Source: Pseudocercospora fijiensis CIRAD86 (lineage: Eukaryota; Ascomycota; Dothideomycetes; Mycosphaerellales; Mycosphaerellaceae). Taken from it: DNA of 64,000 nt. The DNA is taken from contig NW_006921548.1 of the NCBI RefSeq assembly GCF_000340215.1, positions 297,400 through 361,399 on the forward strand, read 5' to 3'. Below the pieces are notes generated by a model that ran no database searches, was not told where the DNA came from, and saw only the letters and a program-made list of their open reading frames with translations. Within the stretch, counting starts at the first letter, position 1. Each line of letters opens with the position of its first letter. A program made the translations under genes and the position numbers. Positions 21,937 to 33,400 of this stretch are shown here, in pieces.

Positions 21937-23070
21937 TGTACATCGACCATGTCATCAAAAATGGCGCGAGGCGCTGTAAGCCAAAAGCGACCGATCCGCC
22001 GGCGCCGAAGAGGTCGAAGAAGCGGGTGGAGAAGGCGCACATACACGAGCGAACACCACCGACGCTAGTTGAAGCAAATACCTACTACTCAAATACGTAG
22101 CAAGTTGCTCAACAACCGCCCTTCGCAATTCCAGGTGGTAGCGCTGCGTTCTCTACGCTTTTTCCTTCACTTACCCCCGCAGAGGGGAATCATCGCTATC
22201 TCATGCCTCCGCCGACAGCACCGGCCAATATGCGCCTCCGAGTGCGACACAGGTCTCAGGCGGCATGCCTTATGCACCGTCGCCCTCCAATATGTATCAA
22301 CGTCACTGAGTTGTGTACAAATTGCAAACATCTCGGATTTCGCCACACCGCTATCTTGCTAGCAAGCTTTTCATTTTCAGTGACACGCCCAGTATCTATC
22401 AGCAGAGTCGTCAAAATGCATCAAATTCCCTACCGTACGAGCTCTTGCGCGATCTTCAGTAAGCCAGCGGAAACCACGATTCCGCGACAGTGAGGCCACG
22501 CTTCTTCGAAGGCCACGCTTCTTCTAAGGTCACGCTTCCTCCATGGTCACGCTTCTTCCATGGTCACGCTTCTTCCATGGTCACGCTTCTTCCATGGTCA
22601 CGCTTCTTTCAAGGTCACGCTCTGCGCTTCTTTCACGGCCACGCACCACACGCTTCTCTGGAAGGTCAAGGGTATAAGATGTGCGATGTCAGCACACATG
22701 TCTCCTCCACAGGGCAATGGCCGAGTCTCAGTGGGCCAGCATCTCTCAGCTTCAAGCCTTACCCGAGAGACGACTACTCGAAGCTCTTACTCAGACAGCG
22801 GCCAGATCCTCGCCAGCGACGCGAGATGAAGCTCAAGATCGTCCTAGACGTTCGCTCTGACAATGACATATACAAGAGTACTCTCGTGATCTAGAATGGT
22901 GACGTTCTCAAGCATCCCCGTAGGCCGCAATACTTCCAAGATCTCGACGGCGAGTCGCAGCCTAACGACATCGACGAGGAGGGCAATAACCAAGGACTGC
23001 AACGTTGGCTACATTCAGATGAAGAGCACACATATAGATGTGTAAAGCCTGCTCGATCGAGCTAGAATCT
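21937..23070 (+). pseudogene. Decayed plus-strand gene, unidentified
   Basis: Pieces of one protein appear in changing frames. A basic start (MYIDHVIKNGARRCKPKA, PAPKRSKKRVEKAH) from 21937 ends at TAG 22098; the same frame continues as QVAQQPPFAIPGGSAAFSTL; a +1 frame gives APPSATQVSGGMPYAPSPSN. After a 17-bp tandem repeat, natural sequence returns (SQWASISQLQALPERRLLE; then across a TAG, PQYFQDLDGESQPNDIDEE). The stops and shifts are not only RIP-type, and CpA is normal, so this is ordinary pseudogene decay or a gene with introns I could not place. Confidence 0.4.
22494..22640. repeat. 17-bp minisatellite
   Basis: About eight imperfect copies of GGTCACGCTTCTTCCAT, with variants at the last four bases. 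It splits the decayed gene at 21937-23070. The period is not a multiple of three, so copy-number change shifts the frame. Confidence 0.85.
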
Positions 23071-25214
23071 GCCAGCCTCACGAGACTGTGCGCAAGGGTG
23101 TGTTGGTCAGCAAGGACAAGAGCAGCTCTGGCTCTACTCCAGGACTTGAAATGCCGCTTCAACGCAGCGGACAATGCCAACGAGGAAATGTGTTCTAAGC
23201 GCAGGCTCGTAATCCTAGGTTCCATAGTCGCCGAATTGCGTAATAATCCTTTCACGATTCAAAATGTGTCCAATGTCACGCGATATGTTGTGTTATAGAA
23301 GGAGTATAGGCACTTTGCTTCTCGACAAGCTAGTCTACGGCACAATTCTCCTACAGTACCCTTTTAAAGTAAGCGAAGGTCATCAAATGGCCAATTTGCG
23401 ATCGTCTTCTTAAACCTCCGGACTTGTAGAGACGCCAACACGACATAGTGGACACTTCGTAGCTTGTCGCCACTGCTAACGCTGATCTCTAACCTGCCAG
23501 CGCGTAACACGTGCTTGAAAATCTTAGCAGCAGACCGTTTGAGCTACAAGGATGCCGATTCTTCCACAGCCCTTCGCAGATATTAGCAATTTTGGCCAAG
23601 ACGCTTTGGCGATAGCACGATGCCGTGGTCTGCCCGTCTCCATCCACCTTTGCACTGCACCCAGACAGCATCCACCGTTTCATAGGACCCGTAATACCGT
23701 CGGCGGCTGACATTACACATGAATTGGCAAACTCCAAGTCATCGCTTACTAGAAAACTTTTCGACTACCACCACTTGTTGCCTTCCTATGTGTGATTTGC
23801 CCTACCCGGGTGGACTGATGAGTGCGCTGAGCACTGGTAGGCATGTGTCCACATCTTGCTTGAGTTCGCCGAGGGTGTCTGTAAGGTATGGAGATGGCAA
23901 TCACGGGACATCAGCTGGATTATGCATTCTGATCGTGTTGTGTTGTTCACAGGGCGAGGCGACGATCGGCCATCCTGAGCGTCACCTGTGCGATGAGTTG
24001 GCTGGATGGTAGAGGTTTTGCTGGCGGTTGCGTCTTCGTCGCCGAGCCCATGTCACTGGGAAATACCGTGCTGACTTGCGCGGCAAGCTTGAACAGCTGT
24101 AGCCTAATCTGAGATCGACGTTGCGCCACGTAGTTCGATCGTCTAGAAACCACGGAAAGTTTCCCTCTTCCGCAGAATCTCATGCGTGTCCCCGTCACAG
24201 ACATGTCGCTATTTCGAAAGCTCCCTACTGCTGGCCGCATGATTTGGAAGAAGTTGACAGCCGAATGTGGGCAGTAGGAGTGGTTGAGCTCACGCTCACG
24301 GCAGAAGCTAGGAATTGACGAGCCAGCTCACCGTAGGTTGGTGCCAATGGAAGGGAGTAGCTTTGGGCCAATATTCTCGATAATCAGGAATTGAAGGTGA
24401 GAGTGGAAGAGGGAAACGCGACATGTCCCCAGTTACGAAGTGAGACTTGAGCCGTCGCATGCGAAGCAAGTAACAAGAATCAATTGGGTAGTATGTCACA
24501 CCGAGATCACCTCGTGACATAAACCCACCTCCTTCTTCCGTTGTTTTTTTCCTCGCGGGACATGCACCCACCTCCTCTGTCCGTTCTTTCGTGTTCTTTC
24601 CTGACCGTTCTTTCTTCAATCTCGTCTCTTCCCTCCCAGACCTCGCAGATTCGTTGATCAGAGTCGCTGCGGGAATCGGAAGATGAGAATTGTGCCGTAG
24701 ATTGTCGTGTGGTGAAGACGGATGCGAGCGGCTGATGCGACGTCGTGCACGCAGCAGCGACCTTGAACAAGAAGACGACGCGCAGGCTCGGGATTTGCGA
24801 GCGTGCCTGGAAATACTGCTGCGTGCCTTGGAATGCGCGTACCTGGGAATGAAGAACACACAGACGGCCGAGAAAATGGCTCGAGGACGACCAAGTAAGA
24901 GGCCGGAACATTGGAGAATGGAGGAGCATGCGGATATGCTATCGGAAGTGCGCGCCCCATGGAACACATAAAAGAGCGAGAGACTGGGTCGAGGATGAAT
25001 GAATAAGGCTGGAAATCCGTCGTGAGCAGAGTTTCTTGGAATTGCAGATTCAATCTGCGCCGCCATCACATCCATTACCGTCTTCATCCTGTCCGCCAGG
25101 TTCGCTTTCCACGACCGCCTGCTCAGCTCGAGCGTTCGCGGCCTCCACTGCTCGACGCCGACATTTAGTTGCGTAGTCTACGCTGTTTCGGTACTTCTTC
25201 AAGCCGTCGCGAAG
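23071..25214. other. GC-normal stretch, no supported gene
   Basis: Many short frames overlap on both strands (for example 24308-25087 minus, 24690-24971 plus), but none has a recognisable domain or clean splice sites. It ends where CpA disappears at about 25215. Confidence 0.35.
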
Positions 25215-27740
25215 TTGTGCAGGAGAGCTATAAAGATATTGGCTAGCGATTTCCGTTATAATATACCGTAAGTTAACGTAGACGTAATTACCGGCCTAGT
25301 AATCTAGCGTAGCGCGTCTATGTTAGTTTATATAGTATTCGTAGACCTCCTAAGTATATATTATCTCTTCTTAAAGTTCTTAGTATATCTAGGCTATTTA
25401 AAAAGCGAAGGCGTCGGCGTCTCGTTTCGGGTCGCTAGCTAGCGGCTCTAGTTCGATCTCTATAGGTTCTATTCTAGTTTAGAGGCAAAAGCCGGCTAAC
25501 GCGTAAAAAGATATCGTACGGGTCGTAGCTAACTCCTAATTATTAATTATAAAGTTAATAAAAGGCGTTAATCTAGGCTAATTAGTTTAGTAGTAATTAT
25601 AGAAATACCTAATAATCTATTTAATTTAAGCGTTAGCGCGTTCTGTCTATCCGTCTATCTATAGCTAGTAAGCTATTAAAAGGCGTACTTAAATTTTAAA
25701 TCGTTTATAGAGGCATTTCTAAAAGCGAGTAATAAAATTCGGGCCTCGGTTAGATATAATTAATTTAGGAAGACCTATATCTTTCTATACGTCTTAGTAG
25801 GGGATCTTAGCTATATTCTTAGTAGTTATACTATAGGCGTTTAAGACTTTCTTATATTTTATAAGGCGATAGACGACGACTAGTAAGTTTTAATACTAGA
25901 GGCTATTAAAATCGGAACCTTTCTATTAGGATACGCTCTATTAAGCGGAGACGGACCCGATTATAGTATATAAGATAATTAATTCTATCTACGTTCCTAC
26001 TCGGAGGAAGTTATATATATTAATCGTTATAATCTATAGTAGGATCGATAGTATCTCTAGTAGGATCGGCTATACCTATATCTAATCCGTAATAGTCTCC
26101 CCCTTTAAAGGAAAGATCTATACGTCCTTATATAAGATATGCCGCCTAATACTTACTAATAGTATATCCTTTTACTTCGTACCTACTAATAGCTATATAG
26201 AGCGTCTATTGCTTATAGTAGCTATATAAAGGCCGCTTTATTAGGCTTCGGTTCAATAAGGCTAATACCGAGTTTAATAGTATTATTTATTAGTCTAGCG
26301 GCGACAATATCTAGTAACTCGAGGTTATATAAGTTAGTACTATAAGTCGTATCTAAAGAGATAATATATAGCGTATCTTTATAGGTAGAGAGCGACCGTA
26401 GATAGAGGGCAACTATTAACTAAATTATACTATTATTAGGATTAGTTATTATCTCGTAGAGGATTGAATTCTCGTCTAGTAACTTAACTATTCTCTCGGC
26501 CTAGTTTAACTCTCTTCGAGGGATAGTATTACGGTTAAAAGCAATATTATATACGTCGTATAGCTTTAGAATAATCCCCTACCCTCGGAAATAGGCTATA
26601 ATCTTCGAAGTTAGTATTTGTAACTACTATAATCGCCCTAGTTGCTTAAGGAATTACTAAGACCTCGTACGGATACGTATATTAGTTAGTAAGATAACGT
26701 CGTTAGGTCTATAGTTATACTAGCAATATATCTCTTTAGAAGAGTAGCGAATATACTACTTACCTTCTAGCGTATAAGGGTCGATAGTAACGGCGTAGAA
26801 ATAGAATTTATAGCTAGTCTTCTTTATCTTCTTCTTCGCCTTATTTGTCGCTATCTAGGTACGTTTATTAGGCTTACTAAAGTAGCCGTAGACGTAGAGA
26901 TAGCGGTATTTAATACTATCCTTATTCTTCTTAGGTTTCTACTCTTTAAATTCGAATCTAGTATCTATACTTAACGACTAAATATAGCGCGCGAGCGTAT
27001 ACTTCGAAGGAAATAACGACTAGCGAGGTAATAGTCTACGAGGGCGCTTAATCGTTATAAACTCGTACTTTTAAAGTCGCGGCGATACTAACCGATAATC
27101 TAGTAGATTAGTAATTTAATACGCTCGCGTAGTAGCGATAGTAAGCGCGAGCGGCCTCTAATCGAGCGGCCTCGAATATATATCTCTAAGACAAATTCTA
27201 TCTCTTCCTATAACTCGATAACTACTACCGAGCGCGCGCCTTTTATCGCTATTTCTACCTTTTCCTACGACTTAATAACTACCGCCGAGCGCGCGCCTTC
27301 TATTGCTATTTCTACCTCTTCTTACGACTTAATACGCGCGCTATCTACTACTATTTCTACCTATTCCTAGTAGTACGACTTAATAACTACTACTAAGCGC
27401 GCGCCTTCTACTATCCCTTCCTCTACTACTACCTCTACTACCTCCGCTACGCTAGTAATAAGATTATTATAAAACTCGTCGTATAATAGAGACTTAGCTA
27501 TTTTTAATAGTTACTAGGTAATCTACTATAAAAGATAGAAGGATGCGAATTTTAGGTTTATAGTAAAAGGCGCGACTCCTCCGCGCCTATTAATAATACT
27601 ATCTAGGAACGGATCTAGAATATAATAGGTAGAAATAGTACGTAATCTAATTTAGGGCGATTCTATAATCTACTATATTACTAGGGCTCGGGGAAGTAGC
27701 GAGGACCTTAGTAGTGTAGCAGGCGTCGGACACTCCCGTC
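25215..27740 (-). mobile_element. MULE (Mutator-like) DNA transposon, RIP-inactivated
   Basis: Read on the minus strand through RIP stops, 26930-26680 gives a FAR1/FLYWCH-like zinc region ending in a HNHRP-type motif (now YNYRP, near 26716-26740). At 26356-26330 the catalytic-strand motif LDTTYSTN is clear (MULE consensus D-x-TYKTN), followed by LYNLELLDIV. A tandem repeat of about 75 bp at 27190-27420 would encode a Ser/Thr/Ala-rich N-terminus. Ends are set only by the change in base composition; I could not find terminal inverted repeats or a 9-bp duplication. Confidence 0.7.
27190..27420. repeat. Tandem repeat in the MULE element
   Basis: About three imperfect copies of a 70-80 bp unit containing CTTAATAACTAC and GAGCGCGCGCCTTCTA. 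CpG is kept in every copy while CpA is absent. Confidence 0.7.
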
Positions 27741-27852
27741 TGCAGTTACATTACGAACATTTTTATGAATTAACTCAGCCGATAGGAAGAGAGCGTAAGG
27801 TATCGTGTTAGCCACCTCAGAGGCGTGACGAGGCCTCAAGCTGCATTGACAT

Positions 27853-29202
27853 CTATCCAAAATAAGCATACTCTCCGCCCTCTGACATTCTCTCCGTCAT
27901 CTCAACTAACAAAGATTTGCTAAGCTGCGCCCTTCTGCGCATATCTCCCAGCTCCAAGTCAGCATCACTGCCCGACGGATCACGAGCAGTATACTCTTCC
28001 ACCGCAGCTTGATCACGCAAGTACTGCCCATGCAGCAGCGACAACATGGCCTGGCGCATACCGCCATCTGGGGCCGACGGCGGAGGATTGCCGCGGCGGC
28101 CTTGCTCGATTTCTTCCTCTTGATCCTCAGGGCTTGGCTGGCGGCGGCCTTTTCCCTTCTTCCTCCTCCCATTACCTGCGCCTTGTGCGCCTTTGGCGAA
28201 GCCATCATCTGGTCTGGCATTGCGCTTTTTACCCGACGCAGTGGGCTGCTCACCTCCTTCTTCTTCTCCTTCTTCTTCTCCTTCTTCTTCTCCTTCTTCT
28301 TCTCCTTCTTCTTCTCCTTCTTCTTCTCCTTCTTCCTCCTCTTCTTCCTCTTCTCTACCTGCTCCGGTTCCTGCTCCTGCTCCTGCTCCTGCCCCTGCTC
28401 CTGCTCCATCATCATCATCCTCTACGCCAGGGATTCCAAATTCACCGCCCGAAGTCGCCGAAAACGAAAGACCAGTGATGCCAGAGGAGCGAGGCAGCGA
28501 CGGGGGTCGAGGACCGTCTTGGTCCATTGCATCGGTATGGAAGGACGACGATTCTTCCGGCAACTTCTCCAGTGGATCTACAGCCCCACCCTCTACTGGG
28601 GCTTTCGCCAAACCAGTAGAGGATGGTACTCCTTGTATCGCCGCAGTTACCGCCAGGATATCGGTGGTCATCAAGACCGGATCTCGTCTCGTGTGGCGTC
28701 CATGATTGCGGAGTCTTGCCAGCACCTGCTCGTCCAACCTTCTCTTCACCTCCACTGCTAGCACACCCTGCTCTTCTGCAACTCCCGCAAGCCTTCTCAT
28801 CTTATCCAGCATTTCACCACTCCAGGCCGCAGGCTGATACCTACCAAAATTCCAGTCGAAGGCATGTCCAAACCGGCGATTGATGGCATCGATTTTCTTG
28901 ACAATCTCCTGCTCCTTTAAAGCCGCTGTAGCTCTGGACAGCATCATGGCCTCGTACTGCTGCTCTTCTTCGAGCCGGAGCCGGGCAATGATATGTGGAG
29001 CATTGTGCTCCAACCAACCAACTACAGCGGCAATCTGGTATGTATTGCGCGTAACTGCGACGCTGAGGTTGCGGATCTTCGCCTCACAAAAACTGACGCG
29101 CGACACCATATCCTGTCTCCGGCCAATTTCTGCGAGAATTCGCAGCCTTTCAACTGCTGCATCGAACGGCGGAGCGGCGAGGAAAGCGGAGGACGACATG
29201 GC
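27853..29202 (-). CDS. Hypothetical coiled-coil protein with Glu-Gly repeat, 449 aa
   Basis: The preferred start is ATG 29202 in a GCCGCCATG context; the frame is open to 29256. Residues 1-190 are helical and charged (AAVERLRILAEIGRRQ, EEEQQYEAMMLSRATAALKE) and likely form coiled coils. The middle has Gly-Ala repeats and then about nine units of a 9-bp repeat giving EEGEEEGEE (28258-28345). A basic segment (GNGRRKKGKGRRQ) and a helical C-terminus (AQLSKSLLVEMTERM) follow. Nuclear localisation is likely; no family was recognised. It sits alone between two RIP-mutated blocks but is itself not RIP-mutated. Confidence 0.6.
   Translation of the reverse strand, partial: AMSSSAFLAAPPFDAAVERLRILAEIGRRQDMVSRVSFCEAKIRNLSVAVTRNTYQIAAVVGWLEHNAPHIIARLRLEEEQQYEAMMLSRATAALKEQEIVKKIDAINRRFGHAFDWNFGRYQPAAWSGEMLDKMRRLAGVAEEQGVLAVEVKRRLDEQVLARLRNHGRHTRRDPVLMTTDILAVTAAIQGVPSSTGLAKAPVEGGAVDPLEKLPEESSSFHTDAMDQDGPRPPSLPRSSGITGLSFSATSGGEFGIPGVEDDDDGAGAGAGAGAGAGTGAGREEEEEEEEGEEEGEEEGEEEGEEEGEEEGEEEGGEQPTASGKKRNARPDDGFAKGAQGAGNGRRKKGKGRRQPSPEDQEEEIEQGRRGNPPPSAPDGGMRQAMLSLLHGQYLRDQAAVEEYTARDPSGSDADLELGDMRRRAQLSKSLLVEMTERMSEGGEYAYFG
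28258..28345. repeat. 9-bp coding repeat (CTTCTTCTC)n
   Basis: About nine copies of CTTCTTCTC, in frame with the minus-strand gene 27853-29202, where it encodes EEG units. It keeps all six frames open, which is why long false frames also appear on the plus strand. Confidence 0.9.
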
Positions 29203-29439
29203 GGCGAGGCGGCGAGGCGAGGCGATCTCCAGCGGTTTCAAAGTGTGAAGGACCACTCAGACAAGATGGTCCCTGCTAGGCTGGACGGATGCTTCAGTTT
29301 TGCGAATGCTCTGAATCGTGACAAGGTACTCGGCTGGGTGCAACAACAAAGTCTGGTTCCGCATCTGGCATTCACTACATGGCTACTACTCCAAGCTACC
29401 TACTCGCCCCAAAGTGACCAGGTGGTGGGTGAAGCAAGT

Positions 29440-29582
29440 GCGATACCACAGTCCCCGACTCCGGGCTTGCGACTACCCTCGAACATTACAGTCCCGAGCG
29501 GGACTCCAGACATGCGACTGCTCTTTAAGACCATACTCCCGCGCGGGACCTTGAGGCTGCGACTGCTTCGATCAACGGTCAG
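29440..29582. repeat. Degenerate 45-bp direct repeat
   Basis: Three diverged copies of a unit with ACTCCCGxGCGGGACT and TGCGACTGC. No reading frame of note. It lies just before the RIP-mutated block that starts near 29660. Confidence 0.55.
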
Positions 29583-29659
29583 AAGTACCAACCTCGTTTT
29601 GCAGCGGTAAAATCGCTATCGCGTAGGACATTCTCTTTCTTAGAGGAGGCAGACAATCG

Positions 29660-30270
29660 TATGAAACCTTCTGTGTAAGTATGCTTATCTAGGTCTACGG
29701 ATACGGCTATAGTAGCTAATAGCCTAGATACCTAGTCGGAGGTCGGCGTATACTAAGTATCCGGTTCTATTAGCAAACCCCTACCAAAACTACAATCCAC
29801 GTAATATTCTCGCGTCGCGTAGGGCAGGGGTAGGATCAGACCCTACCGTCGCTAAAATACAAAGCTAAAGTAATAGCGTAGAAATAGCGGTATAGACTAA
29901 AGTAAGATATTATTAATAAGTTTATATTATAGTAGAGAGATATATAGACTTATTTACGCTTCTTACTAGACCTTACTATCGCCGGCGCCTTCCGCTTACT
30001 TAAGGCAAAGTTATAGGAGATAGTTTTATTAAAAGAGATAGATTATAAAGGCCGAGGAGGTAGGCCTATTACCTATATAGAAGGCGAAGGCTCGTACGAA
30101 TTACTCTATAGAGTAACCTATGCCTCCGGTATTACCGGTTATATAGTAGCTAGTATAGTAGACTCGATCTCTAAAGCCGCTAGTACTCTTAAGGCATCTA
30201 CTACTACCTTTTCTACCTCTTCTATATCTACTTCGCGAACCTTCTTATATAACCCTACTTCTTTAACTAT
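29660..30270 (-). pseudogene. Left part of an older RIP-mutated element, 3' end of an unknown minus-strand gene
   Basis: Minus-strand translation from 30265 reads KEVGLYKKVREVDIEEVEK and then DALRVLAALEIESTILAT, and ends in a basic tail (ALSKRKAPAIVRSSKKRK) near 29955. It continues, after removal of the gypsy element, the minus-strand coding relic at 37033-37900. Family unknown. Confidence 0.45.
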
Positions 30271-30457
30271 TATAAAGGGCTATACCTTAGATAGAAGATA
30301 CTAGCCTTAGGTATTCGGCCTATACGATACTAACCTACGGCTTAGTACTTAGCGTACCGTATAAAACGATTCGGATTTACGTAGATAGACTTAGCTCCTT
30401 ATCGAACCTATTAAGTCTTATATCTAGTATCTACGTATACGTTACTTATCTATAATA
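30271..30457 (+). repeat. 5' LTR of gypsy element
   Basis: 187 bp, repeated at 36846-37032 with only C/T and G/A differences. It starts TATAAAGGG and ends TATAATA, consistent with TG...CA ends after RIP. The five bases before it (ACTAT) and those after the other LTR (ACCGT) differ by two transitions and may be the target duplication. Confidence 0.85.
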
Positions 30458-33400
30458 TTAGGTTCGATCTTTATTATAGAAAATATATAGGTTTAGTAGG
30501 AACCCGAGTAAGATAGTTAGGAGAACGCTACCTCTACTGTACTAGGAATATCTAGAGAGGCAGTCTGCTGTACCTTCGAAAGACTCTATACTAGGTAATA
30601 GACGATAGAAGCCGAGCTATAAGCTACGCGCTTCGCGCTCTATTACGCGGAGTTGTCTCGTTAAGCTACTACTACCGATACTAGTACTGCTCTAGTATAG
30701 GATTAGGTTACGAACGAGATTCTAAAAGGGCTCCTTAAAACCCTCTCGGCTACTAATTAAAGTATAACGGCGTTACGCGAGTAGAAACTACTATTATAGG
30801 ATAGGAAGGCTAATTCGTTCTAGGACTATCTTCTACGTCTAAGAAGCTCGTACCGAGTTCGCTCCGGACTAAAACTAAAGCTCTCCGAGGATTACTACTA
30901 AGATACTATCTACGATACTCTACCGGCGAAAGAACGCGCTAGGATACGCTACTTCTAAGAGAAGGGAAGTACCGAAAAAGGAAAGGATCCTAGAGCTTTC
31001 TTCTAGTAACTTAAAAACGTCTTCGCGGATAGTAACGAGGCCGCTAAAGCGCTAGAATAACTCTAAACCCTTCGATAGACTTAGGGATAACCTTAGTACG
31101 AATACTAGCTAGAGTTTAACGGTCTCCTATTAAGTATAGACGGAGATCGGTAGACTAACGATATTAAGATCGGATATCTAAAGAATATCTTCTCGAACGC
31201 GGCTAAGATCTATACCGCCGCCGTCCTAAAGTTTATAGAGTACTATCTCTACTTAAAGGAAGTCGAGCGAATTATAATAAATCTCGAAACGACCGACTAG
31301 TTTAAATAGGCTTCTAAACGCTAGCTCGAGAAAAAGAAGGAGGCTACTAGTAACCCTACGATTATTATCCTACCTTATATAGCTCTAGCGGTAAACCTAA
31401 AGATAGACTCTAACGGAGACGTAGTTATAAACCTCGCTTAGACGAACTCTTTCTATAGGAAGAACCGCGGAGGCTAATAAGGAATAGGAGGAAAGCTAAG
31501 GGCTAAATAGGTCGACTCTATAGAAAGAGAGAAGCGTAAGGAGAATAGGCTCTACTTCTATTATAGAGCGAGCGGATACTATATTCGTAATTACCCCTAT
31601 ACGCCGGCTATCTAGCTAACTAAGATTAGCGTTACCTCCGTAAAGCCTATACTAGAGGACGTAGAAGAGCCGTTAAGCTTAGATAGCTCTAACTTAGGAA
31701 AAGAGTAACTATTACCTAAAGTTAGGAGTCGAGAGTAGGTAAGGCGCTAGTAAAGAAATAGGAAGAAGTTAGAAAGGATATAAACGGGAACCTTATATAT
31801 ACCGATATAGTCCTTAAAAAAATATTAGAACTTCTACTCCTACTAACGAAGGATACTAGTACTACGCTATAATTAACGCGAGCCTTACTAAAGGCCTCGG
31901 GCTTAGCTACGCTAGTTACAAAGCCCGAGAAGTAAGAGGAGCGTCGTCTATAATATAGAACGCGAAAATTATTAGAATCGTCGCCTTCTAAATAGAAATT
32001 AATAGATTCCTATAAACGGTATATACCTACGTCGTACTAGGATTAGCCTTCCCGCTTATCTTAGGAAACCTATAGAAGGTATATAATAAGGTTAGGACCG
32101 CCCCCGAGAAGCAACGGTACTATTACGGAAGAGCTTAATATTAGGTTAAAGAAGGACGTCGCTACTAAGAAGTAGACGATATCGGGAATATTACTATAAT
32201 TAACGTAGCGAGGAGCCTACTTACCGCGATAATCGTAGAGGATATTAAGAAGATATTAAAAACGAAAGAATACCTAACAATTAAGGAACTAAAGAAGAAA
32301 CTACCTTTAGAGGTTTAAGATATAGTAGCGCTATTTTACTAGAGGGAAGCTAATAAGTTAGCTCTATACCGTCTAGGTATTAACTATACTATAGAACTCC
32401 GCGAGAACCTTAGCGGATCGTAGCCTTAACTCCCGTAGAGGCCGTTATATAGTATATCGAAATAAGAGCTCCTAGTCCTCCGGAAATCTCTCGACGAACT
32501 ACTATAGAAGAGACTTATAAGACCTACGAATTCTAAAGTAGCGGCGCTCGTACTATTCGTTTAGAAACCCGTTAGAGGACTCCGGTTCTACTACGACTAT
32601 AGAGCGCTTAACGCGCTTACGAAATATAATAGGTATCCCCTTCTATTAATCTCGGATACTATAAGGAAACTAACGGAAGCGCGATAGTTAACGAAAGTCG
32701 ATATAGTATCTACCTTTTATAAAATTAGGATAGCGAAGAGTTACAAGTATAAGATAGCCTTCCGAACGAGGCTTAGATCGTTCGAGTAGTTAGTATACCC
32801 TTTTAGATTATCCGGGGCTCCGGCGATATTCTAAAGATATATTAATACTCTCTTATAAGAGTATCTAAACGATTTTGCTTCGGTATATATAGACGACGTC
32901 GTAATCTACTCTAGCGATACGAGGGGAGATTGTTTCTATAAGGCAAGGGCCGTTCTTAAGAAACTCTAGAACGGAGGCCTATATCTAAACGTAAAAAAGA
33001 GCGAATTCGCCTAGAAAAAGATTAAATATCTAGGATTTATCGTTTACGCTAACGGAAAAGGAGTTTTGGCCGACCTTGAGAAAGTAGAAGCCGTATAGAA
33101 GTAGGTAGCTCCTAAAACCTAAAAGGAGGTCCGCCGATTTCTAGAATTTACGAACTACTACCGAACATTCGTACTAAACTACTCGAAGATCTCCGTACTA
33201 TTAACCGCGCTTATCGGGAAGGGTACCCCGTTCTCCTAAGGACTTAGGAGAGGAGTAAGAAAAAGCGTTCGAAGTATTAAAGAATAAGTTCTACCGCGCT
33301 CCGGTACTCGCCTAGTAGGATCTATTACTTTCTACCTTCCTCGAAACCGACTATAGCGGTTTCGCGATTAGGAGCGCGCTTATTTAAGAAAATGCCGGGG

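Noticed and set aside
22494..22640. Possible CRISPR array
   Set aside because: Units are contiguous 17-mers without spacers, in a fungal gene island.
28009..28761. Long plus-strand frames with poly-Phe, poly-Leu and poly-Ser tracts
   Set aside because: They are kept open by the 9-bp CTTCTTCTC repeat of the minus-strand gene and have no other protein character.
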